Positions 24,246 to 36,780 are shown, counted from the stretch's first letter. The stretch is DNA of 64,000 bases from Siphonodentalium dalli (GCA_032622095.1 CP136063.1:82559980-82623979); one strand, 5' to 3'. The notes: generated by a model not told the origin, from the letters alone. Numbers and translations are program-made.

Positions 24246-24755
24246 GGTCTGACACCGTAAAATCGGCCCTAAAAATAGGTCTTCGGAAAATCGGTCTGAC
24301 ACCGTAAAATCGGCCCTAAAAACGTATTAAAATTGTAAAAAAAATAACAACAAATGATGAAAAATTGTTAGGCCAATGCATTCTCTTATATATGCGAGGC
24401 GACCTATGGTCGACTCGCATATATAAGAGAATGCATTGGCACAGGGTATATGGGTTGATACAAAAATCGGACCTGGCACTGAAAGGGTTAAACATATTTT
24501 ATTTGTAGTATAATACAAAATGGATTGGGGAACAAGCCCCTCTCCGGTATACATTGATACAAACAATTTGTTTAACAAAGTGGCACAATAAGTAACTTAT
24601 TTACAGCTGCATGTGGTGAATGGGAAAGATGGCGATGGAAGATTGTACAGTTCATTGAGTAAATGTGAGAATGAGAAATTGGTGGGGGTGCCAACACCGA
24701 GTGTGCATGTTATGCTGAGGGGAAAAACATATGTATTAATTGATAAGTATAGGTT

Positions 24756-24846
24756 ATAACCCCCTTGGGTATCTGTACAAGAAATATAGACCAAGCCGCG
24801 AAGCGGCGCGGTCTATATTTCTTGTACAGATACCCAAGGGGGTTAT
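24756..24846. repeat. Perfect 37-bp hairpin capped by a GC hairpin
   Basis: The arms ATAACCCCCTTGGGTATCTG and on are perfectly paired. The loop itself contains GCCGCGAAGCGGC, a second stem. No gene is nearby. Confidence 0.85.
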
Positions 24847-24959
24847 GACATATTTATAAAACGGTTCACACCCCAAGGCAAACACAATTGAGCCACATTA
24901 TATTCGACGATTACCTATCAATTACCATTCAATTAAAAGTTAATTGAATGGATTGTGGT

Positions 24960-25340
24960 GTTACATATCGTCGCATGAGAACCAAAGGGTTCTATGTCCC
25001 ATTGGCAAGTTTTGTGGGAAATCGATGTTGAAGATTCGCGATCCGATTTTTCAAACTTAAATAGCTGTAGTGTTGTTGTATTTGAGTTAAACTGTTACAA
25101 TATATCACAACCTTGATTTCATATGAAATATTGATACCGAAAACCAAATAGTTTTCGTGAAAACGTGTTTGGAGATAGAACTTTTAGGCACAAAACTGCC
25201 ACTTTATCTCCGGGCTAAAAAGCACTCGGAGATAGAACATTATGGCTCGCCGGAACTGCATATTTTGGTGCGGACTAAAGGGTTCAATAACGGTACTGGT
25301 AAATGGTCAGTACTGCGGGTTCGTTTTCTTGCATTTACCT
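24960..25340. repeat. GGAGATAGAAC-motif repeat region (left)
   Basis: Contains GGAGATAGAAC at 25171 and 25228, and CGTCGCATGAGAACCAAAGG with TTCTATGTCC at 24971-25001. The latter recurs inverted at 32170-32205. Confidence 0.45.
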
Positions 25341-25724
25341 ACGACTAATTTAGGTTCGTTGCAAGGCATGTTGTAGCGTGTCTGTTACACACATATTATA
25401 TGTTGTTGATTTCTAGGAAGATGCTGGAAAAAGAATTTCTCCGTCGTATTTGAATGATATTTTAATTCAAACTAATGAGACCCATGAATCCAAAATACAC
25501 ACAGAAAACAGACTAATATTCTGCACATATCAGATCAGTGTTAATCGCACCATATTTATCAAACGAGGATTTTATAGTCGAACACTTAAGTCTTAACAAC
25601 AGGCGAAAATGTTGAAAGCTTTTAAAATGTCGGTAAAACAATCGAAGTTACTGACGATCGGCAATCGGTACAGAGATTCCGCCACAAAAATCTAGATAAA
25701 CCAATCATTTGACAAAATCGTTGT

Positions 25725-25880
25725 CTCAGCACAGTGGGGTGGTATGGTCAATTTCTTTGAAATTTTTGGCAATGTTAGTAGAAGCTACATTCCCCAGGTT
25801 GGCATAGCACCTGAGTACCAACTTATAAGTTTCACTCACCCGAACAAGTCCATAATATGTCTTTAAATACCTGCTTTGAG
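25725..25880. repeat. Dispersed repeat, copy of 18470-18610
   Basis: About 85 percent similar by eye over the central 90 bases. Open on the - strand for 64 codons here. Confidence 0.5.
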
Positions 25881-26489
25881 GAAATTTATGTATTGCTATG
25901 ATATAGTCAGGAGAAACCATGCCATTATTTAATATGCTTTTATTTGAATCTGGAACAAGGATTACAAAATATCAGTAGAGTGCCATCAGATATCCATTAT
26001 AAACGTGAAAATCATAATTATATTCAAAGTGTTTCATGACCTACTATGTATAGTACAGATACATCCTGTCCATATGCATGTGACATAGTAAAACATATAC
26101 ATAAATACATGCACGACCATATACGCTCGACACAAATTCTAGCAGGCAAATTCCAACTAATTAAACCATATAGGCATGACAAATACATACATGTACCAAA
26201 CACATTATGAAAATTAATTTAACGTGAATAAATATAAAATACTAAAATTGATAAATTAGCCGGCCAAGAAGACAATCTATACCAGAACGCACAGGTCATA
26301 CTTCCTTTCTGAAGCTGTTACCGGCTTGGTACTAGTCTGTGGTTTTCTATATTTAGCGTGGGTTTTTCCAGACAAAATGGCGAGACCGCGATCGACCAAA
26401 GTCAAATTTCCTATGTGGTTTGAGAACAATTCCCACACTAAAAACTTATTGATAAAATGGAGAATTAGAGCGGTAGTTATATTGACAAT
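25881..26489. other. No gene seen
   Basis: AT-rich, short frames only. Confidence 0.4.
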
Positions 26490-26800
26490 TTTCGCACACT
26501 CCTCAGGGGGGGGGGTCGGAAAACATTTGCAGACATGTATGCTGATTTTTGACTTTCGACCATTGTTGGGACCCACCCACCCCGCGTCCAAATTTAATTT
26601 TTTCCGTTTTCGGCAGTTTTTTCCGACCGTTTTTGGACACCCACCCCCCCCCCCCTTTTAACACTAAAACATAGATTTGCGGGGGGAAATTCACTGTAAA
26701 CAGCTGTATATGAATTTCTGTGCATACTATTAGTCATGGATATAAACATTGACATGTAAATAGGAACAAGTCAGTTTGGGGTCATTCGGTCAAAAAACTT
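26490..26800 (+). repeat. G-tract/C-tract repeat module
   Basis: GGGGGGGGGTCGGAAAA, then a mid-part and CCCACCCACCCCG, then a poly-C of about 15. It continues into ACAGCTGTATATGAATTTC, shared with 49610-49740. Peptides predicted here are spurious. Confidence 0.65.
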
Positions 26801-27920
26801 TTCGAATATACTGTAGTCCACATTTTTATTTGTTATGGGAAACCTCAAAATACTTGTTAGGGTCCCAACTGGGAAATTCCGACCTAAAGGGGTGTGTTAG
26901 AATAAAATGTATTGTAGTTCATATGGTTTGGCCTGATTAGTCGAAACATGAGGATTAATTGTGGTCCAATTTAAGAAACGAGGGGTGCATGTTTCAAACA
27001 ATATCCATATAATTTCATTACTTATGAAATATGGGGATCCGAGAGGGGATGAACATTGTGAATCCATTGATGACTAGTGCGATGCAATCGGATTTTCTTA
27101 CATGGGCACCCCCCCCCCTTCAGGATAACTTCGTCATGCCCCTGACGACGAATTTATATGGTGGGTCCGCTAGTATGTAGTTTCAGTAATGTTAAATAAT
27201 TATGTGATAGGTATCGCGCCTATTCGATCAGTCCATGGACGTATGTGCGCCGTTTTGGATTTCTGACCGAAAATGTTTTACATAACGAAACCACACTAAC
27301 ACTCCATCCTACCAACTGCGCAGTTTTATCTGTAGATGGTGTTGCACCAAAATACGATACGTCAGGGCGTAACTGACACCATAATGGAACACCCATATAC
27401 CTCAAACTGGTGACACCACCGGTGACCCGAGAAAATTTTGATCCCCTGACTTTATTCATTGCTTGAAATGGAAGCCCCATATACACCACAATCTCAATAA
27501 TAAACTAACGCCGAAATATCACATATTGTTGTGTTGGCGTCTCTTGGCAGAATACATTATTCACCAAACAATGACTTTATATTAACGGTTGATGCTCTCA
27601 CGCATATCATCTGAAATTTTACAATGAACTGCATATCGTATTTATATGGAATGCAGTTGCACCTAGTTATAGTGACGCAAGTGTACATACATTAATATTA
27701 CATACCAGTTTATGATATCAGTCAACACTGTTGGTGCGCAGGGGATCTGTCAACACGATACGAAACTCACGGGAGCCACACTCCTTGGTAAACAACTGTT
27801 AATAAATATGAAGATGGTGATGTTACGGGAAGCTGGTAAAATAAGCTGGTGTTTGGAGAACGGTGCCTGAGTGACGATGGCATTTGACACACAACGAGCA
27901 CCGTCCTCCATCTATCTTCT
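26801..27920. other. No supported gene
   Basis: One unrecognised frame (27220-27489) is listed separately. Confidence 0.35.
27220..27489 (-). other. Unrecognised open frame of 89 codons
   Basis: The composition is balanced (RYMGVPLWCQLRPDVSYFGA) and not low-complexity, unlike most frames around it. No family is recognised and no splice context is convincing. It lies outside the mapped repeats. Confidence 0.15.
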
Positions 27921-30755
27921 TCTATATCTATATTTGCGAATGTCTGTCTGTCTGTCTGTCTGTCTGTGTTCTATAGAAATTCACAGGGGACCATCTCGAT
28001 GATGCCAAAGGAGTCTACTATGAGTAGCTTTTTACGAGAAAGATAATGGTCGGGGTTAGAATTCTCTAAAGTGACGCCGTTGTTGTCAGGGGCAGAAAAG
28101 GGGGAGGGGCAGACAAAAATTTTGTCGCCGATTGCCACCAAACTTATATATAATCATCCCCATAATATGAGGAATCTAATGGCATGGTTTAAATATGGCA
28201 AAAGTCGCGCCGTTCGCGTCAGGGGTGCCCGGATGGGGGGGGGGAGGGCAGATTATTTTTTCTGTTGCCGATTGCCACGAAACTTACATATAATCATCCC
28301 CATGATATGAAAAATCCAACGGTGTGGTTTAAATATGTCAAAAGTGGCGTCGTTTGAATCAGGGATGAACGGAAGCGGAGAGGGGTACCAAAATTGATAA
28401 AACTAATTTTAGCGCCGATTTCCACCAAATTGATATATATTCTTCTTCATGATACAAGGAATCTAATTGTGCCATTTAACAACGCCAAATTGTTGTTTTT
28501 GGATGAGAGATTGGGAGGGGTGGGCACTAAATTTGATAATAAGTCGCCGATTGCCACCACACTTATACAAAATCATCCCCATGGTATGAGGAGTCTAATG
28601 GTGTGGCTTTTATCTGTCAGATGTGGCCTCATTCGAGTCAGGGTTGCATTGAAAGGGACAAGGGCACCAAAATTGATGCACAATTTTTTTAGCGCCAATT
28701 TCCACCAAATTGATACACGTTCTTATCCATGATACGAGGAATCTAATCGTGATTTGAAGACGCCATAGTGGTGCTGTTTGGGTGAGAGATGGAGATGGGA
28801 GGGATTGGCACCAAATTTGATAAAACAATTTGTTTAGTCGCCGATTATCACCAAACTTATAAACAATCATCTCCATGATATCAGGAGTGTACTCATGTGG
28901 TTTAAGGGTGTCACAAGTGGGGCCATTCAAGTCAGTGGTGTATAGAGATGAGAGGGACACACAAAATTATATCTATATGTTTAGTGCCGATTTCCACCAG
29001 ATTGATACATATTCTTCTCCGTGATACGAGGAATCTTATCGTGTGGTTTAGATACACCAAAGTTGTGCCCTATGGGTGAGAGATATGGGGACCTTAAATT
29101 TGATAGGAATTTGTATACTCGCCAATATTCACCAATTTCATATATATGCATCTCTAATCTCTAATGAGTCTTAGTGTGTGCAGCTTGAGTCCGAAATAGG
29201 GACGGGAGGGTCACCAAATCTGATACAAAATATTTTTAGTACCAATTACCATCAAATTCAGACACGTTCTTCTCAAATGATACAAGAAATAAAATCGTGC
29301 TGTGTGTCTGTCTTTTTGTCTGTTTGTGTGCATTCTATATACAACTTCACACGGTACAATCTAGATGGCACCAAGGCGTTCTAAGAGGGGTAACTTTTTA
29401 CAAGGAATACAATGGTGCGGGTTAAAATTTTCTAAAATGACACTGTTGGTGGGAGGGGAAATTTTAAAAATATGGTGAAATAGTTTTGTCGCTGATTTCC
29501 ACCAAACGAATACATAATCACCTTCGCAATATGACGTTGTTCGAGTCAGCGTTGCATCAACAATTGATTTAATAAACCAAATTCCACCAAATTCATACAC
29601 GTTTTTCTCTAATGATATACCATGAATTAAATCACATTTGGTGTCGTTTGCGTCGCGGATGGCGAGCGGATATGTACTATCATTGATAAGATTGCTATTC
29701 GCCGATATCCACATATAAGTTATATTCAGTCATACAGGCCATCTCCATATCATTTTAAGTAGTTGGGCGTTCACATTTCACAATCCCGACATATGGTGAC
29801 CCACATAAGTCACTTGAACAATTATATCTTCATAACAGTCATATTTATATGGGAATGGCAATCAAGGCATTCACACAATGAGCTAGCAAAACGAGATAAC
29901 TAGAAGAATCATTAAACGTATATTTATCATTCTATTGAAGAGATACATATATTCGTGCAAACTGAGAGACCTCGAACCGTCAGAGGATTGCATATATATA
30001 ATAACAAAATTTAGTCTGTTCCATTCAATACAGTTTCCACAAAATGTTACAATTTGTCAAGAGATATGGAAGGCCTGTTCAAAAATAGTGGTCACAGTGT
30101 GCAGTCAAATATAGTTTCTTCTGATATACAAGAAAATGCAGTTAGTAGCACAAGACCTTTCAGGATCCTACCAATACTGACATCTGACAAGGGTTTTAGA
30201 ACAGACTCATCGACTGACATAAACAACTCAAAATCTCGCTCTGTGCCTGTCAATTGTAGCTGATATATGTGCGCAGCAACATTTCGTTTAAACTAAGAAT
30301 ATTTAGCCAATATATAGCACCATGAACAGAGGAGCACCTGGAAATTTCTTTGAAACATCTGTATCTTCATGGAGATATGATAGCCAGGTGTCCTCGAGAT
30401 CTTAGTCCAACCCACTAGATTGATTGATACATCTCAATATATAAAACCCAATTATCATATTTTATCGAACTAATGTGTTTATGATGTTCATGTATCATTT
30501 TATAGCGTCTAATGTATGCGCAGTTGTAAATAAATACTTCATTATTGGTGGAACGGATTAATCGTGATAAACAGAATGACAATTGACAAGGTGAGCCACT
30601 ACTTATATGCCATGACTGTAATAATCATGTTTTGTGATGCTATTTGAATATACAATTTATGAGAAAACGTATAACACTTTAAGAAAGAGCATTCTCTATT
30701 CCCAACAAATATCCACAGCATACATTAACCTGGGCAACGAGGGTAACCCTGCTAG
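27921..30755 (+). mobile_element. Helitron-like non-autonomous element with tandem core (copy 2)
   Basis: This is a copy of the same family in the opposite orientation. It starts TCTATATCTATATTTGCGAA, followed by (GTCT)n and the conserved TTCTATAGAAATTCACAGGGG. About ten units of 120-150 bp follow (28126-29510), alternating between a GCCGATTGCCACCAAACTTA type and a GCCGATTTCCACCAAATTGA type. The 3' end is ACCTGGGCAACGAGGGTAAC then CCTGCTAG with T following, as Helitron ends require. The hairpin is decayed. The start could instead be TC at 27911, which is preceded by A. No transposase is present. Confidence 0.7.
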
Positions 30756-30990
30756 TATATATATATATTCAAAAAGTGGTTTTCCCAAAAAATCTGTTCG
30801 CACAGATTTAGGCTTCTTCTGGCTAACTCAGTTTTCATATTCCCCATATCCGTGCGAACAATATGATATATATTACGTCTTGTTGGTTGGCGACATGATT
30901 CAACTAGTAACAAAATAAGGCCCTTTTCTGGTCTCTGCTGCTCCACTATGTTACATCTTTATAGTTTTTTCTGATAAAATGAATTACAAT

Positions 30991-31135
30991 GGAGATAAAC
31001 GCACTTCGTTTCGTTCGATATTGGCCAAATAAACCCCGAAAAACTATTGGAGAACTCGCCTTTCAGGTTCGTTCTCCAATAGACGTTTCGCCGTCTATTT
31101 GGCCAATATTGAACTCAATAAGTATGTTTATCTCC
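30991..31135. repeat. 145-bp imperfect hairpin
   Basis: GGAGATAAAC at the left pairs with GTTTATCTCC at the right. The inner arms TATTGGCCAAATA and TATTGGAGAAC are matched, with a loop TCGCCTTTCAGGTTCG. Confidence 0.75.
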
Positions 31136-31679
31136 TAAATATCAGACGAGTTTCTATTTCATACGCAATATCCGACGAGGCTTAAATAGAAGTGGTCTCC
31201 TTTGATCAACCATATAGAACATATAACGAGTTTGGAACACATTTAATCATAAACATTCAAATAAGTCGAAGATAACAACCCTTAGCTCCCACCGCAATTA
31301 TATATACATATTACCCATATTGCTGCCTGGTTGCACATTTATGATTACAACGTAATGTGTTATATATAAACGTGTATGTGTCATGTGGGTATACAATGTA
31401 TATTCCGCAAAAATGTGTTACAACCATGACTATTTTCATGTTAGCAAATTCGAACAGGAAGACCCAAAACGCCATAAACTAAACATTCAGGCGCCCCTAT
31501 GCGTGCATCTGGACTTTGCATGGACTTTGGGAATATAAGTACACTATATATACGATAACCATACTAATTGTTTTATTATTTCAATTTAATATATAGTCAT
31601 AAATAATATACATGTATATAATAATAAATATATCGAAATAAGAAGGTCCTCAAGGGAGGAGGAAGAACTGGGGTAGAAA
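31136..31679. other. No gene seen
   Basis: AT-rich sequence. Confidence 0.4.
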
Positions 31680-32210
31680 TTGTCAGAGCAAGAACGTTCT
31701 ATCTCCCACAACATCAGTGGCATGGATTTTTGCTGGATATATTTCAGGGCTAAAGGGTTCTATCTCCATATACCGACTAAAACAAGCCGCGTTACGGGGA
31801 TAAATGATAAGCAATGAGTTGAAAAATATGTAAATTGGTAGCAGGGTCATATCTGCGTAAGATTAATATATATAGAATGAAAATGATACGAACAAATCGT
31901 GAGAAATGCCTGTTTACATCATTATATATTATCGCATATTTTTCATAGCAGCCATTCGTCAAACTTTGATCACATGACGTATATCGTCATTTTCATTGGC
32001 TAAGGAGATAGAACCTTTTGGCTCGGAGAGATTTGTTCGTTATGGAGATAGAGCCTAAATGCACTGCATTTTACGAACGAACGGTGTATATATGGTAAGT
32101 TATGTTTGTTTCATTCGACAGAAAATTCTGTACCGATTCCAATGACACCCATAACTCATTTTCCCGCTAAAATGGACATAGAACCATTTGGTTCTCATGC
32201 GACGATATTC
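31680..32210. repeat. GGAGATAGAAC-motif repeat region (right)
   Basis: Contains GGAGATAGAACC-type motifs at 31695 and 31755 (inverted), 32004 and 32043 (direct), and GGACATAGAACCATTTGG at 32172 leading to TCTCATGCGACG. No gene. Confidence 0.45.
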
Positions 32211-33114
32211 CTGTTGAATAATTAGTCAAATGTTCGTTGACAATCGGCTCACTTGGGTCTGCATTATATATCAGCATTGATAAATCATTTTGTGTCCGAA
32301 TTTTAGAACGTTTTATACTGATAACGTGTTTCTTGATAAAACAGATTCTTCGTTGTGACAATAAACTGTTTCAGCTGTTTAAGTTATTTTTCGGCTTGTT
32401 GTCATAATGGAATTATCGTTCAGAACACATACAGGAGACAATGTGCCGGTAGTGTTCGGACTCCGAAGTGAAACTATTCCACATTAATGGCATGAAGTTT
32501 GTTTGATGAAATATCACCGGCATTCATAACAAAAGACGTAAGCAAACCTGTGTATAGTGCCTGTGTTTTCCGCGCACATGCATGTATATGAGAACAGTTT
32601 GTGAAATTTTCTCAATGTATCATTCTGAAGATCATTATGTGATTATTGTGGATTATACATTCGAAACAGGTTTGGATCTCGTTCAGTTTACTTCCAATCG
32701 CCCGCCCCTCTCGATAGGCAAACACATATTCAGCCAAAAGTGTTGGGGCCCCAACCAATACAGACCACCCCTATTGTCCGCTAATAATGGAATGATCCGT
32801 GTTTTAACTTCCCAAGTGACTGGTGCGATCATTATCATGGCGCATTGTTAGAATTTCACACCTACCGGTCCGATCTTCTTTCCAATTAATGTCAATTTCT
32901 GTGTGATATTTAGCTCAAGTCTGTATTTTGGCCCCGTTGAAATACAGATTTATACAAGAAATATTGTTCATGAATTGGAGCAATTTGATTGGACGAGGGG
33001 TGTGAACCGGTTTATAAACTAATTTATTATCGTGAAATATAACTAAGGGAGTGTTTTGGACGGGTCAAATCGTGACTCCGACCTGACCTTGACTTTCAAA
33101 ATGGTCAATTCAAC
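32211..33114. other. No supported gene
   Basis: 32990-33015 (GGGGTGTGAACCGGTTTATA) recurs inverted at 24856-24876. Otherwise nothing is recognised. Confidence 0.35.
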
Positions 33115-33148
33115 GTCAAAGCCCGGACGAAGTCGGGTCACCTGCTAG
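33115..33148 (+). mobile_element. Helitron-like 3' terminus, 5' end unknown
   Basis: AAGCCCGGACGAAGTCGGGT can form a short GC stem, followed by CACCTGCTAG and T, matching the other Helitron-type ends here. The upstream 250 bp contains no obvious tandem core, and I cannot place the start. Confidence 0.5.
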
Positions 33149-33689
33149 TACATTATATTTTCGACGTCCTGTATAGAAATAGTGGTAGGATCAATTATTC
33201 TAAGATAATCTTTAAAATCGAAAATCGTCGGAACTTCTGTTATTAACTTTTTGATGTTCTGAATCGTTCTGACAGGGAACATTATAACATTAAGCAATCA
33301 AACATATATGTATTATAATTATGCTTGTTGTCTGACTTTTGTGAGCCTATATCCCAATAAACATTACCCGGGTGAAATTCCATGAATGTAAGCGACGCAA
33401 AGCAAAATCGCTCACACAGTCACATAAATCGTGAAATATCGAGTTGGGACCTTCACCTACAGTGAAATACATTATTAAGGAACAGATTTTAAGTGAGAAA
33501 TATATTACCTGCACTGTTTTTTTCCTTCAATGTTATAAACTCCCCTGTCACAACACCAAAAAAGTTCCCAGGTTTTGAACTGGTGGATTATGATATATGG
33601 GCAGAGATAGAGTAGGGATTCGTGGCATGATTTAGGCTAAATCAGCCCCAACAATGCACATCATTTCCATTATAATGTATTACAGTTAT

Positions 33690-33735
33690 TGTACTGTTCA
33701 CGTGTGTATTGTAAAATAAAATTATACTATCCTAT

Positions 33736-33742
<7 letters not shown>
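33690..33742 (+). repeat. Retroelement 3' tail ending (TATCC)n
   Basis: TGTATTGTAAAATAAAATTATACTATCCTATCC has an AATAAA box and a short tandem tail. A closely similar sequence occurs in reverse orientation at 36781-36825. No coding part is attached. Confidence 0.45.

Positions 33743-33783
<41 letters not shown>
33739..33783. repeat. (AT)n microsatellite
   Basis: About twenty uninterrupted TA dinucleotides follow the TATCC tail of the retroelement end just upstream. Confidence 0.95.
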
Positions 33784-33785
<2 letters not shown>

Positions 33786-35789
33786 TCAAGTCAAGTCCTA
33801 TATATGCATGGCTTTCAACACATTATAATTATTATACTATCCTACCATGTACCAAATTAGCTAAATATTTTCTAAGCCAATTCTCAGTCTACCAGGGAAA
33901 AATAGAATTGAAAAGATATATACTTGCAATCACCGCCATTCATATGACGCAAGCATCGCGACAATCTACACAAGCATGCGAGGACCAAATATCATAATTG
34001 ATAAAGCTGTCACCCTTCTATACATACAGTTACATGTATATCACATGCATAATATTCCAGCTATATCATTTGAAAGTATAACGCATAGCTACATTTCACA
34101 TGTATAAGACCGACATCATTTAATTATAATCAAGCACCCTCTACATTCACACAATAAGCGCCCGTAAGAATCAGTACAAATCATTGGGGTCTCCCAATGC
34201 TGACATTTGAATAATATGTCATTTACGATTGTTTCTGTAGTTTTGAAAATTTATATTATATGATATAAATGGTCAATTAAATGATTATAAGGAATGACTG
34301 GAAGATCGATTGTGTTAATTGATTTTGACTGGCAGAGTAATTACACAAAGTGCACGCGAATCCCCACACTCTGCCTAAATACAATGACCCCAATCGATAT
34401 TCCAGTCATTTCTTATATGATTTGTTTACCAATAAATCTTTGAAACCTTTGATAACGGTATAGAATACGTTCCAGTAGTAGTTTTATAGTGTCAAATTGG
34501 ATGGGGCACGTAATCTTCAGACCTCATATGAACCTTGTAATTGTCCGCTATTGTCGCGTTTCGGTAATATGCCGTTATTCGGGAAGCGCAAATAGATTAA
34601 TTTGAATGAGTAAGAGAAGTTTAATGTACCTAAATTGTTGGGTGGACCGGGCTGACGGAGCGAACCTAATTATTAAGTTCCGGAATTACAGCATAAAATG
34701 GGCCTGCATGCAGTGCATGGTTCCCAGCAAAAACCCAATAATAAATTTCAACTGTCTTGTACGAGGTTAAAATTTGCGGTGATCACCCCAGGATTCTACA
34801 CTGGCCATAAATCATAGTTTAATAGATGTTTTTGTGGTATATTTTCATATAAGAAGGGGTCTATTGACAAAACCTTTGTTTTTATATTTTTTTATTGAGA
34901 ACGAAGAATAAAAACGGAAGAAGAGACAAAATACATTCACGCATTCATACTCTCAACCCAATACATGGAAGAGTTTCGCTCTTCCATGACCTGGCCCACT
35001 TTCTTACCTGTGACATGTAATTAAAAACTATCTAAATGCACATACAGTGTTCGTACTATTTTAACAAACACCGTTCAACTTAAAAGTAAGACGAATCAGC
35101 GACACTAGGTACAACCTTGACATATTTTTGCCCGAATATGGACTTTCTTTACCCATAACAATGGAGATAAAAAAAAATACAATATATTACTTTTTTATCT
35201 TCAGATTAAATTTAAATGTCCCCAATTAAACAGCGAAAGTGGTCGATGGTGTGTAATATTTAAGGTTTGCAGATTCAATGTTCCAAACACTATGTGCAGC
35301 TTTAATTGATTTAAGTTCTGAGTTTATCATATACAGTATACATTTAACCATATTGAGACCGTATTGTAAATATTGGTTCGATAGCAATAGGGGAAATTAC
35401 ACAACGCTCGTTTGTATTGCGTTTGGGATTGTGACTAACAAATGTTATTATGTGGTTAAGCAAACCATGTATATATATTGACGTTCTCGTGGACCATATG
35501 ACTGGACAAATAAGAATGATTGCTCGGGTACCGGGTAATTGATTTAAGTTGTGTGTTGTTGGAGGTCACTGGTAAGGTAGGGTATACTTTGAGCCTGAAA
35601 ATATATAGGGTTTTCAATAGAATATTATTTTATTTTTAAGGCATTTAGAAGTGCCAGCCACCAGATTATCGAAGTCGTGCTGCATGTTACATTTTGCGTT
35701 GTATCTCTCGCATTCATACCGATAATGATATTCTTTTTTGATAAATCAATTGGAAATTAGTTGTTTCTTATCCATGTTGCAATTTCTTT
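33784..35789. other. No gene seen
   Basis: AT-rich sequence with one small hairpin at 34964. The 3' flank of the L1-like remnant may extend to about 35640. Confidence 0.4.
34964..34988. repeat. Short perfect hairpin
   Basis: CATGGAAGAG and its inverse flank a TTTCG loop. Confidence 0.7.
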
Positions 35790-36590
35790 CATAAAGGTTT
35801 GGACGTGGAGACAATCCCAGAAAATGTGAGACTTGGTTTCTCGTACATTTTGACAGCGATTGAAAAAATTGTCGACTCGAAGGTTAGCCATCTTCAGAAA
35901 TTTATTGGTACTAATAATTCGTGTGTTTATTCTTAATTGGAGCCACTATAATTTCGTATCGGTTGTCGTTTTAAAGAGCATGCTCAAATATTCTTCCCAA
36001 TTTTCTATTTTCTCGCCTAATTCGGATTCCAATTTTTGCCATGCATTCGCCATAGTTTTCCCATTTGCTAGAATTTTTTTAAATAATTGTCCGCCTTTTA
36101 CGTCACGTATCGGAGCGAGATTGTTGGGTAGGCGTGGACATGGTACACGGATTAATGGTTGATTAAGAGAACTTGCCAATGAGAAAATATGTCGCTTTAT
36201 GTTGTTGATTGTTTTGTAATCGACGCGGATGTTGAAAGTTGCATATAATGATTGTGTATGGGGTTTGGAATTTATTATCTGATTGGAACAGAATATATTC
36301 CCGTATTTTTCCACGATTTAAAGTTGATCGACGAACCTCCGATTTTTATATTCTGATTATTCCAGATAGTTGAGGCCATAATATTATTATTTGAAAGAAT
36401 AAATAGCATAAATTTCACACCATGCACCGAAAACATCTCTCCGCAATGGAGTTACGAACTTTTCTGTTTGCTTATAATTTGGGTTGTATGTGAGAAGGAG
36501 TGAGTCGTTTAAGAGAGGGGTGATATTGCATAGTGAAGCCAACTTCGATTGTTTGCAAATCAAGCGTCTTATTCGGGTGATTTTCATGGC
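35790..36590 (-). pseudogene. L1-like ORF2 C-terminal remnant
   Basis: Fragments on the - strand read in order like the end of an L1/Tx1-type ORF2. 36587-36387 has LLNDSLLLTYNPNYKQ and VTPLRRDVFGAWCEIY. 36314-35946 continues with SNQIINSKPHTQSLYATFNI and a region ending WEEYLSMLF. Then LKINTRIINTNKFLKM and RCQNVRETKSHIFWDC follow, a C-x8-H-x4-C knuckle. The frames are broken. The reverse transcriptase and endonuclease domains are absent. Confidence 0.7.
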
Positions 36591-36780
36591 GCTGTCAAAG
36601 TTTTAAACATTAATCATCTTCATATCTTCGTACATGTATACGGTCAGCACATAATTGTTTTCTTTTTATTCGATCGCGTTTGGAATTCAAATGAAATTAT
36701 ATAGACAGGTGTTTACAGAACTTAACAATTATAGCCCTTGGTTTACGCCGTTGTAGATTATTTTGATCCTAAATGTCTTT

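Larger units (their letters stand above)
22515..24491. mobile_element. TTAA-flanked piggyBac-like MITE, expanded by a nested element
   Basis: Both ends are TTAACCCTTTCAGTGCCAGG as an inverted repeat, bounded by TTAA. The type resembles piggyBac-derived MITEs, whose ends also begin CCC after TTAA. The right part (24352-24490) matches the 470-bp copy at 46169-46642 in reverse orientation, including a ~70-bp palindrome. The interior 22591-24245 is a second, nested structure. No transposase is present. Confidence 0.75.
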
